DNA of 64,000 nt, from NCBI RefSeq assembly GCF_015550595.1, contig NZ_JADNBB010000016.1, positions 1 to 64,000 on the forward strand, read 5' to 3'. This stretch comes from Parabacteroides goldsteinii (GTDB lineage Bacteria > Bacteroidota > Bacteroidia > Bacteroidales > Tannerellaceae). The notes beneath the pieces were generated by a model. That model saw only the letters and a list, made by a program, of their open reading frames with translations. It was not told where the DNA came from and ran no database searches. Made by a program: the position numbers and the translations under genes. Shown in pieces: positions 38,901 to 47,120 of the stretch. The first letter of the stretch is position 1. Each line of letters starts with the position of its first letter.

Positions 38901-39367
38901 AATTGAACCTACTTTTGGCTTGATCCAAAAGTAGTCAAAAGATCAAGGCTGCACCTGGTTCGCTACTCCGCATCCTACGTTCGCTGTCGCCTCCGAACTC
39001 GCTTCGCTCAGACAGCGGATGCTCCGGACGCTCACTCCGGCTGCTGCGTTTAACGCTCGCCAGCTGACGCCTTTCATAGGAAGCAAAGCTTCCTCTTAGG
39101 ATGGCCGATACTGTCAGTTAAAGGCGAAAACACCTGTTGTATTATAAAGGTGTCGGTATCGGCAATCCCAAAAGAACGCTTTGCGTTCTCTGACAGGCCT
39201 TCGGCGGGTGAGCGTCCGCGAAGGGGAAAGACGAAGCGTGAGGAGGCTGCGCTGTTTGAGCGAAGCGAGTTCGCAGACGACAGCGTAGTCTTTCACCATA
39301 GCAGCGAAGCCGGTGCAGCCTTGAACTTTTGGTTACTTTTCTTTCAAGAGAAAAGTAACATTCAATT
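38901..39367. repeat. Complete large imperfect palindromic element, about 0.45 kb
   Basis: The ends are inverted: AATTGAACCTACTTTTGG on the left and TTACTTTTC...GTAACATTCAATT on the right. Each end holds its own perfect 10-bp hairpin (38909-38934 and 39332-39359). Inside, long GC-rich arms pair imperfectly: CAAGGCTGCACC at left against GGTGCAGCCTTG at right, and GAACTCGCTTCGCTC against GAGCGAAGCGAGTTC. The centre near 39075-39180 has several short hairpins. Nothing codes for protein. The right half recurs at 1-213. It lies just after a transposase remnant and just before a truncated glucosaminidase. Confidence 0.85.
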
Positions 39368-39425
39368 CTGACAATAACAGAAACATTCATCACCAATAAA
39401 TTACTATCAACAACTTCATTCGATC

Positions 39426-39665
39426 ATGACAAAACAAGAATTCATCCGTCTCTATCTCTCCGATGCTTCGGAGGCAGGCGGGAAATACCAGATCAACCCC
39501 ATCGTTATCCTGGCACAGGCCGCCATCGAATCGGGCTGGGGCGAAAGCGTACTCGCCAGGGAACATAACAACCTGTTCGCTCCAACGACAGTCGGCCGGC
39601 AGGCTTGCAAACAACTTATTCATCAACCAATAATCGGCTACCTGTACAAAATATATCTCTCATAA
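39426..39665 (+). pseudogene. Truncated glucosaminidase (FlgJ/GH73-like) N-terminal fragment
   Basis: The first 50 residues match the start of peptidoglycan endo-beta-N-acetylglucosaminidases: EFIRLYLSDASEAGGKYQIN, VILAQAAIESGWGESVLA (with the catalytic-type Glu) and REHNNLF. After NNLFAPT the sequence no longer resembles the family and stops 25 codons later, so about two thirds of the usual domain is missing. The upstream flank (39360-39388) carries the dispersed CATTCA..CTGACAAT..GAAACAT motif. It is almost certainly non-functional. Confidence 0.72.
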
Positions 39666-39687
39666 ACATCCGGCGTAGTACACCTTG

Positions 39688-40359
39688 TCATCTGACCAGC
39701 TTATACCCGATCCCCCGGACATTCAGTATCTTGATCCGGGGGTCTTTTTCCAGTTTATGCCGGAGCTTCGTGACGAACACATGCAAGCTACGGGCATTGT
39801 AGAAGCTGTCGTTCCCCCAGAGTTCCAATAGGATATCCTTGGTGTTGACCGGAAGATTCCCGCTCTCGCAAAGCAACCGGAGCAACTCCGACTCCTTGAA
39901 GGAAAGCTCGACCGATTCACCGCCTGCCTCCAACGTCTGCGTAGACGGATAAAACGTGTACAACCCGATTTCGTGATACGCGACGGCGACAGGCTCAGCC
40001 TTGTTCTTGACGATCAATGCCTTCACCCGGACAATCAGTTCGCGCAGGCTGAAAGGCTTCCGCAGGTAGTCGTTCGCCCCCAATTCGAACCCTTGCACGA
40101 TATCGTCTACCGACGAACGGGCACTGAGGAACAGGACAGGCACCTCCTTATCCATCCGGCGGATACGGCGCACCATCTCGAAACCATCCACCTCCGGCAT
40201 CATCACGTCGGCAATAATCAGTGCCGGATGCTCTTTGAAATAATGCTCTATCCCATCCAGTCCGTCGCGGGCTACCGTTACTTCGTAGCCTTCCTCTTCC
40301 AATGCGTCTTTGACGATCATGGCTAGGGAGACTTCGTCTTCTACTAATAAAATATCCAT
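39688..40359 (-). CDS. OmpR-family response regulator
   Basis: A 223-residue transcription regulator. The receiver domain (1-115) has the acidic pocket ED at 7-8, phospho-acceptor D51 in IIADVMMPEVDGF, and K101 in YLRKPF. The winged-helix DNA-binding domain (about 130-223) contains SFKESELLRLLCESGN and RSLHVFVTKLRHKLEKDP. It begins 10 bp after the sensor kinase stop, forming one operon. The likely target is the divergent outer-membrane receptor at 42005, by position. Confidence 0.94.
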   Translation of the reverse strand: MDILLVEDEVSLAMIVKDALEEEGYEVTVARDGLDGIEHYFKEHPALIIADVMMPEVDGFEMVRRIRRMDKEVPVLFLSARSSVDDIVQGFELGANDYLRKPFSLRELIVRVKALIVKNKAEPVAVAYHEIGLYTFYPSTQTLEAGGESVELSFKESELLRLLCESGNLPVNTKDILLELWGNDSFYNARSLHVFVTKLRHKLEKDPRIKILNVRGIGYKLVR

Positions 40360-40369
40360 AAGCTTGGGG

Positions 40370-41830
40370 TTATTGCGGTAATGTGATTATAAAACAGGAA
40401 CCCTGGCCGGACACGCTCTCTACGGTGACCGTCCCGCCATGCTTCTCCACCATTGTCTTCACGTAAAAGAGTCCGATGCCGTAGCCCTTCACCTGCGAAT
40501 GGCGGCTGGAAGGCAACCGGTAAAACTTATCGAAGAGATGCCGGCGGTACTCTTCAGGAATACCGGGGCCGTTGTCCTGCACACGCAGCTGTACCTTTCC
40601 TCCGGCAGCCTCCGCCCGTATCGTTATCTCCGGTTCCTTGTCCGCATATTTGACGGCATTATCCACCAGGTTGCTGATGATACTGTACAAATGTACACGG
40701 TCGGCTTTCAGAGTTATTTCCTCCGGGACAGACTCCACACGGATACGGAAAGGGCGTGACGACTTGATCTTCTGCTGTTCCAGTATCTTACCGATCAGGG
40801 CATTCAACGAAATATCCTCCATCACCAGGCGGATCTCTTTCCGTTTTTCCAGGCTAAGGGTCAGGATCTGTTCGACCATTCCGCCCAGCCGTTCCAGTTC
40901 CTCGTGGCAAAGGTGGAGGTATTTATCGGCCTTCTCCTTATTTCCCAGGAGGTTATAATGGATGATCGACTCGATGGCGGCATAGGATATGGCGATGGGT
41001 GTCTTCAACTCGTGCGTCACGTTATGGGTGAAGTCGTCTTTCAGTTGCTCCACCGTCTTCTGGTGGAGCAGGAACCAGATCATGTAGGCGAACGACAGCA
41101 CCAGTATCAACAGGATCAGAAACGAAGAGACCAGGATACCCGTCATTCCCGCCAGCGAAGCCAGCCGGGTCGGTTCCACATAGACATAATAGGCTTTCGG
41201 ATGATAGGTGGTATACTCCCAAGTATAACGGTCGTAATGCGCCGGGTCTTCCCCAGTGGGGACGGAAGAGGCGACCACCGTACTGTCGGCAAGAGACCGT
41301 ATCTCCGTGAAATGGCGGAGGTGCAGTTTTTTCTCCCGGAGACCGGCGGTCAGCAAGCTGTCGAACTTCGCCAGGTCGACGGGAAAGATCGTATCGATCA
41401 CCTCGTGGAGGCTGCGTTGCATCTGCAACCCCAGCTGGCCCAGCGAACTGAAATCGTCGCCTACCCTGACCTTGCCGCTTTCGAGTACTTTCTTCATCTC
41501 GGCATTCACTTCGGGCATAAGGGGGAGTCCGGCTTCTTTCTCGACGATCCGGACGGTCGCCGGTACCGAGTCCTTACTCCGGAAACGGGTAGTCAGGGCG
41601 ATACCTCCCCGGTCGTCGGCCTGCGAAAAGGTCTCCCGACGCTTGTTCGCCAACCGGCTGATGGTGTCGGCACGGCTGAACAGTTCGATATGGTCGGCAT
41701 TGCGGATCGCCTCGATGATATAGTCCCTGTTCTGCTGCTGGTGGGAATGGTACAGCCGGTTGATCCAGAACAACTGGTAGGCGAATATCCCGGATAACGA
41801 CACGATCACCAGTGCAATGATATATTTCAT
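40370..41830 (-). CDS. Membrane sensor histidine kinase
   Basis: About 486 residues from the ATG at 41830 (MKYIIALVIVSLSGIFAYQ; 41842 is an alternative). An N-terminal membrane helix, a periplasmic sensor region of about 230 residues, and a second helix (about residues 220-245 of this start) precede the kinase core. The H-box is HNVTHELKTPIA, the N-box NLVDNAVKYA, and the G-boxes DNGPGIPEEYR and GYGIGLFYVK. It phosphorylates the response regulator encoded next. The long upstream open frame was rejected because a TATATTTG promoter lies inside it. Confidence 0.92.
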   Translation of the reverse strand: MKYIIALVIVSLSGIFAYQLFWINRLYHSHQQQNRDYIIEAIRNADHIELFSRADTISRLANKRRETFSQADDRGGIALTTRFRSKDSVPATVRIVEKEAGLPLMPEVNAEMKKVLESGKVRVGDDFSSLGQLGLQMQRSLHEVIDTIFPVDLAKFDSLLTAGLREKKLHLRHFTEIRSLADSTVVASSVPTGEDPAHYDRYTWEYTTYHPKAYYVYVEPTRLASLAGMTGILVSSFLILLILVLSFAYMIWFLLHQKTVEQLKDDFTHNVTHELKTPIAISYAAIESIIHYNLLGNKEKADKYLHLCHEELERLGGMVEQILTLSLEKRKEIRLVMEDISLNALIGKILEQQKIKSSRPFRIRVESVPEEITLKADRVHLYSIISNLVDNAVKYADKEPEITIRAEAAGGKVQLRVQDNGPGIPEEYRRHLFDKFYRLPSSRHSQVKGYGIGLFYVKTMVEKHGGTVTVESVSGQGSCFIITLPQ

Positions 41831-41847
41831 GGATGATTTCATGCAAA

Positions 41848-41855
41848 CAAATATA
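41848..41855 (-). promoter_or_regulatory. -7 promoter element of the two-component operon
   Basis: TATATTTG on the minus strand fits TAnnTTTG and is 18 bp before the ATG at 41830. It argues against any more upstream start for the kinase. Confidence 0.65.
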
Positions 41856-42004
41856 GGGATTCTCCGGCTTGCCGCCTGCCGCTTTAAACCAAAATAACAC
41901 AGTTTCGGACGAATGTTATTTAGTCTTACCAAATGCAGGCGTTTTTTGGAACTGTTCAGGGCCCTTTCTACCTTTCGTATAAAAATCACGAAAAGCACAA
42001 GAAC

Positions 42005-44149
42005 ATGAAAAGAATCTATTACCTGTTATTGATAGCCAACCTGCTCCCGCTGCCCGCCCGGTTATCGGCGCAAAAGCAGACTGACGGCAAAGAAACGATC
42101 CTGGTGAACGACAGCATCACGCTGGAACTGCCGGAGGTATTCGTCAAAGCCGAACGCCCGCTGGTGAAGATGAGCGAAGGAAAACTCCAGTACGACATTC
42201 CCAACCTGATGAAAAGCAAACCGGTGGACAATGCGTTCGATGTCCTGGGAGAACTGCCGGGCGTGGAAAAGAAAGGCGACAATATCTCGCTGCTCGGCAC
42301 ATCGGGTACAACGATCATCATCAACGGCCGGAAAAGCAGCATGACGCCGGAGCAGCTGGCCGATATGCTGAAGTCGACCTCTGCCGATAAGGTAAAAAAG
42401 GTGGAGGTGATGTACAGTACCCCGCCGCAATACGGTGTACAGGGTGCCTCCATCAACCTGGTCATCGAGAACGACAAGAGCCTGAAAGATATCCTGAAAG
42501 GGGAAGTGTCGCTGACGGGGGAACAGGGGTACTATTTCTCTCCTTCGGGAAGAATGAACCTGTCGTACACGGGAAAGAAATATACGACGGACTTCTCCTA
42601 CTCGACGGGGTACCGACACAGCCGCTCGACGGAAGATATGCATGCGGAACCGACCGTCGGCGGACAGAGGTACGATATCCTGCAAAAGAACTGGTCGGAG
42701 AACAAAAGCATCGCCCACAACCTGCGGGGTGCTTTCGAATATGACTTCGACAACAAGGACAAACTCTCGGCTTCCTACACGGGACGGTATGTACAGGACG
42801 GCCCCGCTTCCCACCGGGGCGGACGGACGGAGTTCACAGGCATCGAAACGGTAAACACCGCCAGCCGGACGACCGGACCGACCTTCCTGCACAGTGCACG
42901 CATTGATTACAACGGCCATAAGAACCTGAACGCGGGTATCGATTATACCTTCTACAAAGATAAATCGTTGCAGGAGCTGGTCAACAATTTTGAAGACGAC
43001 ACCGACCAGGACAGGCGCAACGAAAGCCACCAGCAGACGCAACGGGCCAATATCTACCTGAACCATTTCGTTGTTACCGCGAACAAGTGGAAACTGTCCT
43101 ACGGGCTGGAGGCTTCGTTGTCGGGGACGGATAACAAGGCGGAAGCGTTGCTCGACAACACGGAAGAGCGCGAAGGGACATTCGACCTGACGCAGAGGGA
43201 ACATTCGGTCGGCGCTTTCGGCGGTTTCTCGCGGTCGTTCGGGAAGAAGCTGACACTGGATGCTTCGCTGACCGTCCGGTATTATAAGGCTTCGATCGAC
43301 TCAGCGGGAAAGAAAAATACGTTATGGGACAGGGCGGACCTCTTCCCTGCCCTGTCGGTCGTTTACCGGATCGATCCATCCAACATGTTGCAGTTCTCCT
43401 TATCGAGCAACCGGAAGTATCCTTCTTATTGGGCGACTACACCGAATACTTATTATATGAATGTTTACAGCGTGATCAAAGGTAATCCGGAACTGAAACC
43501 GGAGCTGAATTATTCGATGCAACTGACCTATATCCTCAAAAACAAGTATGTGCTTGGGGCCTTCGCCAATTTCCAGCCGGATAAGATACAACAGATGTCG
43601 TACCAGTCGCCCGACCGCCTGCAATCGGTCTTCCATACGATCAACCTGGATACGCACAATATGTTCGGACTGATGGCGGTCGTTCCTTTCCGTGTCGGCG
43701 AGGTGCTTAGTTCGCGGCTGACATTGATGGGCTTCGGTATCCACGACAAAGGGACGCTGGTCGATGTCCGTTTCGACCGGAAGAAGCTCTTCGGGCGGGC
43801 CATGCTGACCAACACGATCTTCCTGACCCACAACAAAAAACTCTCCCTCGACCTCACCGGCGATTACTGTACGAAGGTGATACAGGGCCTTTACGATATC
43901 GACCCGCTCTACAGCCTGGATGCCGCCCTGGTATGGACGCTTCCCAAACAGAAGCTCCGCCTGACCCTCAAAGGCAACGACCTGTTGAACAGCCAAAAGC
44001 CACTCACCCACATCGACCGGCAGGGTCAGAAGAGCCGCATGGAACTGTTTCAGGACAATCGTTCGGTCTTGCTGACGATCCGTTACAGCTTCGGCGGCTA
44101 CAAGGAGAAGAAGGTAAAGGCGGTGGATACGTCACGGTTCGGAACATAG
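42005..44149 (+). CDS. TonB-dependent receptor-like outer-membrane beta-barrel protein
   Basis: A 714-residue outer-membrane protein from the ATG at 42005 (MKRIYYLLLIANLLPLPARL, signal peptide). A short plug-like domain (GELPGVEKKGDNISLLGTSG, then TIIINGRKSSMTPEQLADML) leads into a long barrel of the outer-membrane beta-barrel family 3 type, ending near SFGGYKEKKVKAV. There is no carboxypeptidase-like N-terminal domain, unlike SusC proteins. It is divergent from a two-component operon 174 bp away, so that system probably controls it. The ligand is unknown; metal chelates or peptides are possible. Confidence 0.87.
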   Translation: MKRIYYLLLIANLLPLPARLSAQKQTDGKETILVNDSITLELPEVFVKAERPLVKMSEGKLQYDIPNLMKSKPVDNAFDVLGELPGVEKKGDNISLLGTSGTTIIINGRKSSMTPEQLADMLKSTSADKVKKVEVMYSTPPQYGVQGASINLVIENDKSLKDILKGEVSLTGEQGYYFSPSGRMNLSYTGKKYTTDFSYSTGYRHSRSTEDMHAEPTVGGQRYDILQKNWSENKSIAHNLRGAFEYDFDNKDKLSASYTGRYVQDGPASHRGGRTEFTGIETVNTASRTTGPTFLHSARIDYNGHKNLNAGIDYTFYKDKSLQELVNNFEDDTDQDRRNESHQQTQRANIYLNHFVVTANKWKLSYGLEASLSGTDNKAEALLDNTEEREGTFDLTQREHSVGAFGGFSRSFGKKLTLDASLTVRYYKASIDSAGKKNTLWDRADLFPALSVVYRIDPSNMLQFSLSSNRKYPSYWATTPNTYYMNVYSVIKGNPELKPELNYSMQLTYILKNKYVLGAFANFQPDKIQQMSYQSPDRLQSVFHTINLDTHNMFGLMAVVPFRVGEVLSSRLTLMGFGIHDKGTLVDVRFDRKKLFGRAMLTNTIFLTHNKKLSLDLTGDYCTKVIQGLYDIDPLYSLDAALVWTLPKQKLRLTLKGNDLLNSQKPLTHIDRQGQKSRMELFQDNRSVLLTIRYSFGGYKEKKVKAVDTSRFGT

Positions 44150-44169
44150 AAAAAGGTTTCACCTTTTTC
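44149..44169 (+). terminator. Stem-loop at the end of the receptor gene
   Basis: GAAAAAGGT and ACCTTTTTC pair perfectly around a TTC loop, starting at the last base of the stop codon. It lacks a separate T-tract, though the 3' arm is T-rich. Confidence 0.5.
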
Positions 44170-44248
44170 AGGTGACAGGTGACAAGTGACAGTTTGGCTT
44201 CGCGTTCGAATATAGGAAGAATTGAACTTATACATAAACGAATATTGT

Positions 44249-44358
44249 CCAATAGAACTGTCATACTATCATTTTTGACTTCTTGCGTATTGAAATCTAA
44301 TGCTTACAGACTATGATAGTTCGTGTGATAGTTCCATTTTCAACCATCATACTATCAT
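44249..44358. repeat. Cluster of direct and inverted CATACTATCAT / GAACTATCA motifs
   Basis: CATACTATCAT occurs twice in direct orientation (about 44262 and 44343), and ATGATAGTTC and GTGATAGTTCC occur between them in inverted orientation, so the region can fold or bind a repeated factor. There is no ORF. It lies upstream of the 23-bp repeat in the 460-bp gap between the receptor and the TPR gene. Confidence 0.5.
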
Positions 44359-44413
44359 AAAACAGCTTGACAAAACAGGCTGGGTATATGACTTATTTTC
44401 AGCGAAGTAGGAA

Positions 44414-44505
44414 CTTTTCTTTTCTGAGACCCGGGTCCCAGTACCCTTCACATCCGGATCTTAGCATCGTTCAAACCCGGGTGTAAAAGGGCCTGAAAAG
44501 GGGAT
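44414..44505. repeat. Four-unit degenerate tandem repeat, exact 23-bp period
   Basis: Units start at 44414, 44437, 44460 and 44483 and end in CCCGGGT, TCCGGAT, CCCGGGT and GGGGAT. The palindromic CCCGGG or TCCGGA core recurs every 23 bp while the rest has diverged. Non-coding. It resembles the 22-bp array at 3441-3616 in style but not in sequence. Confidence 0.75.
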
Positions 44506-44560
44506 CTCAAGGAGAAGAATAAGTAGTTTTCGTGAAAATAACTGCCATATTTGAGCTAAG

Positions 44561-44610
44561 ACACTACATTCAAAACTGATAATTATTGAAACATGAAAAT
44601 CTGATAAAAT
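44561..44610 (+). repeat. Copy B of the 50-bp dispersed repeat
   Basis: ACACTACATTCA followed by CTGATAAT and GAAACAT matches 29091-29140 over about 40 of 50 bases. It ends directly at the ATG of the TPR gene, so here it supplies the whole immediate 5' region. Confidence 0.6.
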
Positions 44611-45903
44611 ATGCGACAAAGAAACCTTTATTTATTCGTTATCCTTTGCTGGCTGTGCACATACGGTTCTCCGGTACAAGCGCAGGATGACCCTCTGCAT
44701 GCCGTCGAGGAAGCGATAAGCAATTACAACTACCAACAGGCAATCGACCTTATCGGCCGACTGGATTCACTCTCTCCCGACCTGCAACGGAAGAAGCTGG
44801 CAGCCTACAAGGAACTGAACCGATACGGTGAAGCAGTCCGCCTGCTGGATGAAATGATCGAAGCGGATTCGCTGAACATGAATCTCTACATCGAACGGGC
44901 CAACTGTTACCTGATGCAGAACAGCGACAACAAAGCGTTGGAAGAATACGGAAAGGCGTTGAAGCTATCTCCCGAAAACACTTATATCCGGACAAAAATG
45001 GGACAGCTCTATTTCCGCAACGAACAATACACAGAAGCGAAAGCCCTTGCCGAAACGATGCTTTCCGGAGACACCACCCAGTATGCCCTGCGCCTGTTGG
45101 GCGATTGCTACGGAAAAACGGAACAACCGGATTCCGCCCTCTATCTGTACGAACTGGCACTGGAAAGGGATTCGTCGGACTATGCGGCAGTGCTCCGCCT
45201 GTCGAACCTGTATCTGGAAATGGATTCGGTAGATGCAGCGATCCGTTATACCGACAAGTACATCGGACAGGATTCCCTGAATCTGCCTGTCAAGCGAGTC
45301 AATGCTTTCGCCTATTTCCAGAAAGAACAGTTCCGGGAGGCCCTGGAAAAATACCGTAACCTCTCGCAACTGGGCGATAACACAGCTAACACAAACTATT
45401 ATCTGGGTCTCTGTTACCTGAAGAACGACAGCCTGCAGAAAGCCTACGAATGTCTGGACAAGGCCAATAAGAAAGCAAAGGAAAAGAATCCGCAGATACT
45501 CACTTACCTGGGTATCGCAGCGATTGAAATGCCGGGATATGCCACCGAAGGGATCGAGGCTACGGAGAAGGCGATCCAGTTGATCCTGCCGGACAGTACG
45601 TTGATGTTCTCTCTGTATAACACACTGGCTAAAGGGTTCGTCATGCGCCGTGAGTTGAAAGAAGAGATCGTGGCATTGAAGACCTCCCTGTCTTATAGCC
45701 CGCAATCGTCCGTCACCCTCAATCATATCGCCTATGCTTACGATCTACTGAAGGACAACAAGAATGCCGTCAAATACTACAAACTCTTCCTCAACAGCAT
45801 CAGCCGTCGCGAAAAGCTATCCGGCTATATGCAAAAGCTGAAAGAAGCCGCCGAGGAGAGGTTGCAGTATTACAGGGAAGAGGAATTCTTCAAAGGGACT
45901 TGA
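44611..45903 (+). CDS. Secreted tetratricopeptide-repeat protein
   Basis: A 430-residue periplasmic protein with a signal peptide (MRQRNLYLFVILCWLCTYG, cleavage near PVQAQ). About ten TPR units follow, for example NKALEEYGKALKLSPENTYI, EAKALAETMLSGDTTQYALR and NAVKYYKLFLNSISRR. TPR solenoids act as protein-binding scaffolds. It has no other domain and no obvious operon partner. It starts immediately after a dispersed repeat and is followed by a minus-strand enzyme remnant. Confidence 0.85.
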   Translation: MRQRNLYLFVILCWLCTYGSPVQAQDDPLHAVEEAISNYNYQQAIDLIGRLDSLSPDLQRKKLAAYKELNRYGEAVRLLDEMIEADSLNMNLYIERANCYLMQNSDNKALEEYGKALKLSPENTYIRTKMGQLYFRNEQYTEAKALAETMLSGDTTQYALRLLGDCYGKTEQPDSALYLYELALERDSSDYAAVLRLSNLYLEMDSVDAAIRYTDKYIGQDSLNLPVKRVNAFAYFQKEQFREALEKYRNLSQLGDNTANTNYYLGLCYLKNDSLQKAYECLDKANKKAKEKNPQILTYLGIAAIEMPGYATEGIEATEKAIQLILPDSTLMFSLYNTLAKGFVMRRELKEEIVALKTSLSYSPQSSVTLNHIAYAYDLLKDNKNAVKYYKLFLNSISRREKLSGYMQKLKEAAEERLQYYREEEFFKGT

Positions 45904-45909
45904 ATTCGT

Positions 45910-46251
45910 TTATCGGGTAAGTACCTGCCCTGCCGGAACGATCGAAACAGCCTCTCCTTTCCCTAAGGTCAGCTTGAGAAATCCGTTATCCACAGGTATT
46001 GCCGATGATTTCAGAGTCGGTTCATTCATGGATATGGAATAAATGTCTACGGCATCGACAAAGGCAACCCGTTCCAGACGGCTCAGGTAATACCAAGGCA
46101 ATGTCATGGTACAGAACTGAGACAGGAAGCCGGGCAGATTAGCCAGGTCTTTCTGGAAGATCTTATCGTCCGGGAACCACCACGACATCGGCTGAAGCCC
46201 CACAAAACCCTCACCTGCAGGGTGAGCCCAGAAAACACTAACTACCAGAAA
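45910..46251 (-). pseudogene. C-terminal fragment of a large secreted enzyme-like protein
   Basis: The open frame reads VFWAHPAGEGFVGLQPMSWW, then FPDDKIFQKDLANLPGFLSQ, and a final beta-rich segment ending VPAGQVLTR. It looks like the last 110 residues of a carbohydrate-active or related secreted protein, with no start codon, signal peptide or upstream part; a stop lies directly upstream. I cannot name the family. It sits at the edge of the sigma/FecR-controlled locus, so it may be what is left of one of that locus's enzymes. Confidence 0.5.
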
Positions 46252-46327
46252 TTACAGTCCCGTCGGCAGGAAACTAACGTTCCCGGCGGAAGAAGCTGAA
46301 AGGACATCGGATACCGGTACAAATAAG

Positions 46328-46366
46328 AAGGCTTGACAAAGAACATTCCTTGCCAAGCCTTTTTCC
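46328..46366. terminator. Bidirectional terminator-like hairpin after the cupin gene
   Basis: AAGGCTTG-CAA pairs with TTG-CAAGCCTT across a 10-nt loop, with TTTTT on the plus-strand side. It ends 12 bp before the stop codon of the minus-strand cupin gene. Confidence 0.7.
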
Positions 46367-46377
46367 TAAAATCAATC

Positions 46378-47100
46378 TTATTTACTTAAGAAATGGTCAT
46401 TGATCTTCTTATCCAGATGACGGACGGCTTCGTTGACATGGCCGTTGGCTACTTCCGTAATAATGGCGCCCTCTTCTCCGGCATACTGCCAGTGATGCGT
46501 CAATACCTGTTTAAGTGGAACAAACTCACCAACCCCGGTTGGAGTGACATTCTTTACGGTGACCGTACCGTTCTCATGACATGCAGGGATTTGGATTTCC
46601 GGGTAATCCGCCAGGTTATCCTCGCCCACTCCTACAATGTAACTTTTACCGTTCCTGACCAGCCAGCCTTCCAGTTTGGCAGGATATTTATTGATCTTTT
46701 CATGCCAGTGTTCGGGAAGCATCTGACCCGGTAAAAGGAAAAGGTCCTGCAACATATATCCGTCATCCAGGCTGTTGGCATAGCCGATACAGGCCAATCC
46801 CAGTTCAGCATAACGTCCGGTGCCATAATCGCTGACCCAGATTTGTCCGCGTGTTTTGGCGGTAACAGGATAATTGTAATATTTCATCAACGTGATGACA
46901 GCGTCCTTGGCGGCTTCCTCATCGAACTGACCGTCTGCGGTGTAGAAATCTTCATTGTCAAAATTCAATGAGATTATTTCTGCAATCGCTTCCTGTCCGT
47001 CAGGGTTTCCAGCCTGTTCTTTCGATGTGGTCTGATTACATGCTATCAGGGCTGTCAGTGCCAGGGAGCATAAGAATAACTTTTTCATGATCGTATTCAT
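46378..47100 (-). CDS. Exported D-lyxose-isomerase-like cupin lipoprotein
   Basis: A 240-residue cupin. The N-terminus is a lipoprotein signal (LTALIACNQTTSK, start at 47100 or 47088). The core resembles D-lyxose ketol-isomerases: WVSDYGTGRYAELGL, then the metal-binding LPEHWHEKI with a Glu in PAKLEGWLV and a His in LTHHWQYAGEEG. The family normally works in the cytoplasm on pentoses such as lyxose, so an exported, lipid-anchored copy is unusual. It lies 20 bp downstream of the propeller enzyme and probably acts on the same sugar. Isomerase activity is an inference; it may instead bind a sugar. Confidence 0.7.
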   Translation of the reverse strand: MNTIMKKLFLCSLALTALIACNQTTSKEQAGNPDGQEAIAEIISLNFDNEDFYTADGQFDEEAAKDAVITLMKYYNYPVTAKTRGQIWVSDYGTGRYAELGLACIGYANSLDDGYMLQDLFLLPGQMLPEHWHEKINKYPAKLEGWLVRNGKSYIVGVGEDNLADYPEIQIPACHENGTVTVKNVTPTGVGEFVPLKQVLTHHWQYAGEEGAIITEVANGHVNEAVRHLDKKINDHFLSK

Positions 47101-47120
47101 TTTATTATTTACAGATAGGC

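Noticed and set aside
39114-39396. Several short frames across the large palindromic element
   Set aside because: They follow from the GC-rich repeat and are present on both strands; none resembles a protein family.
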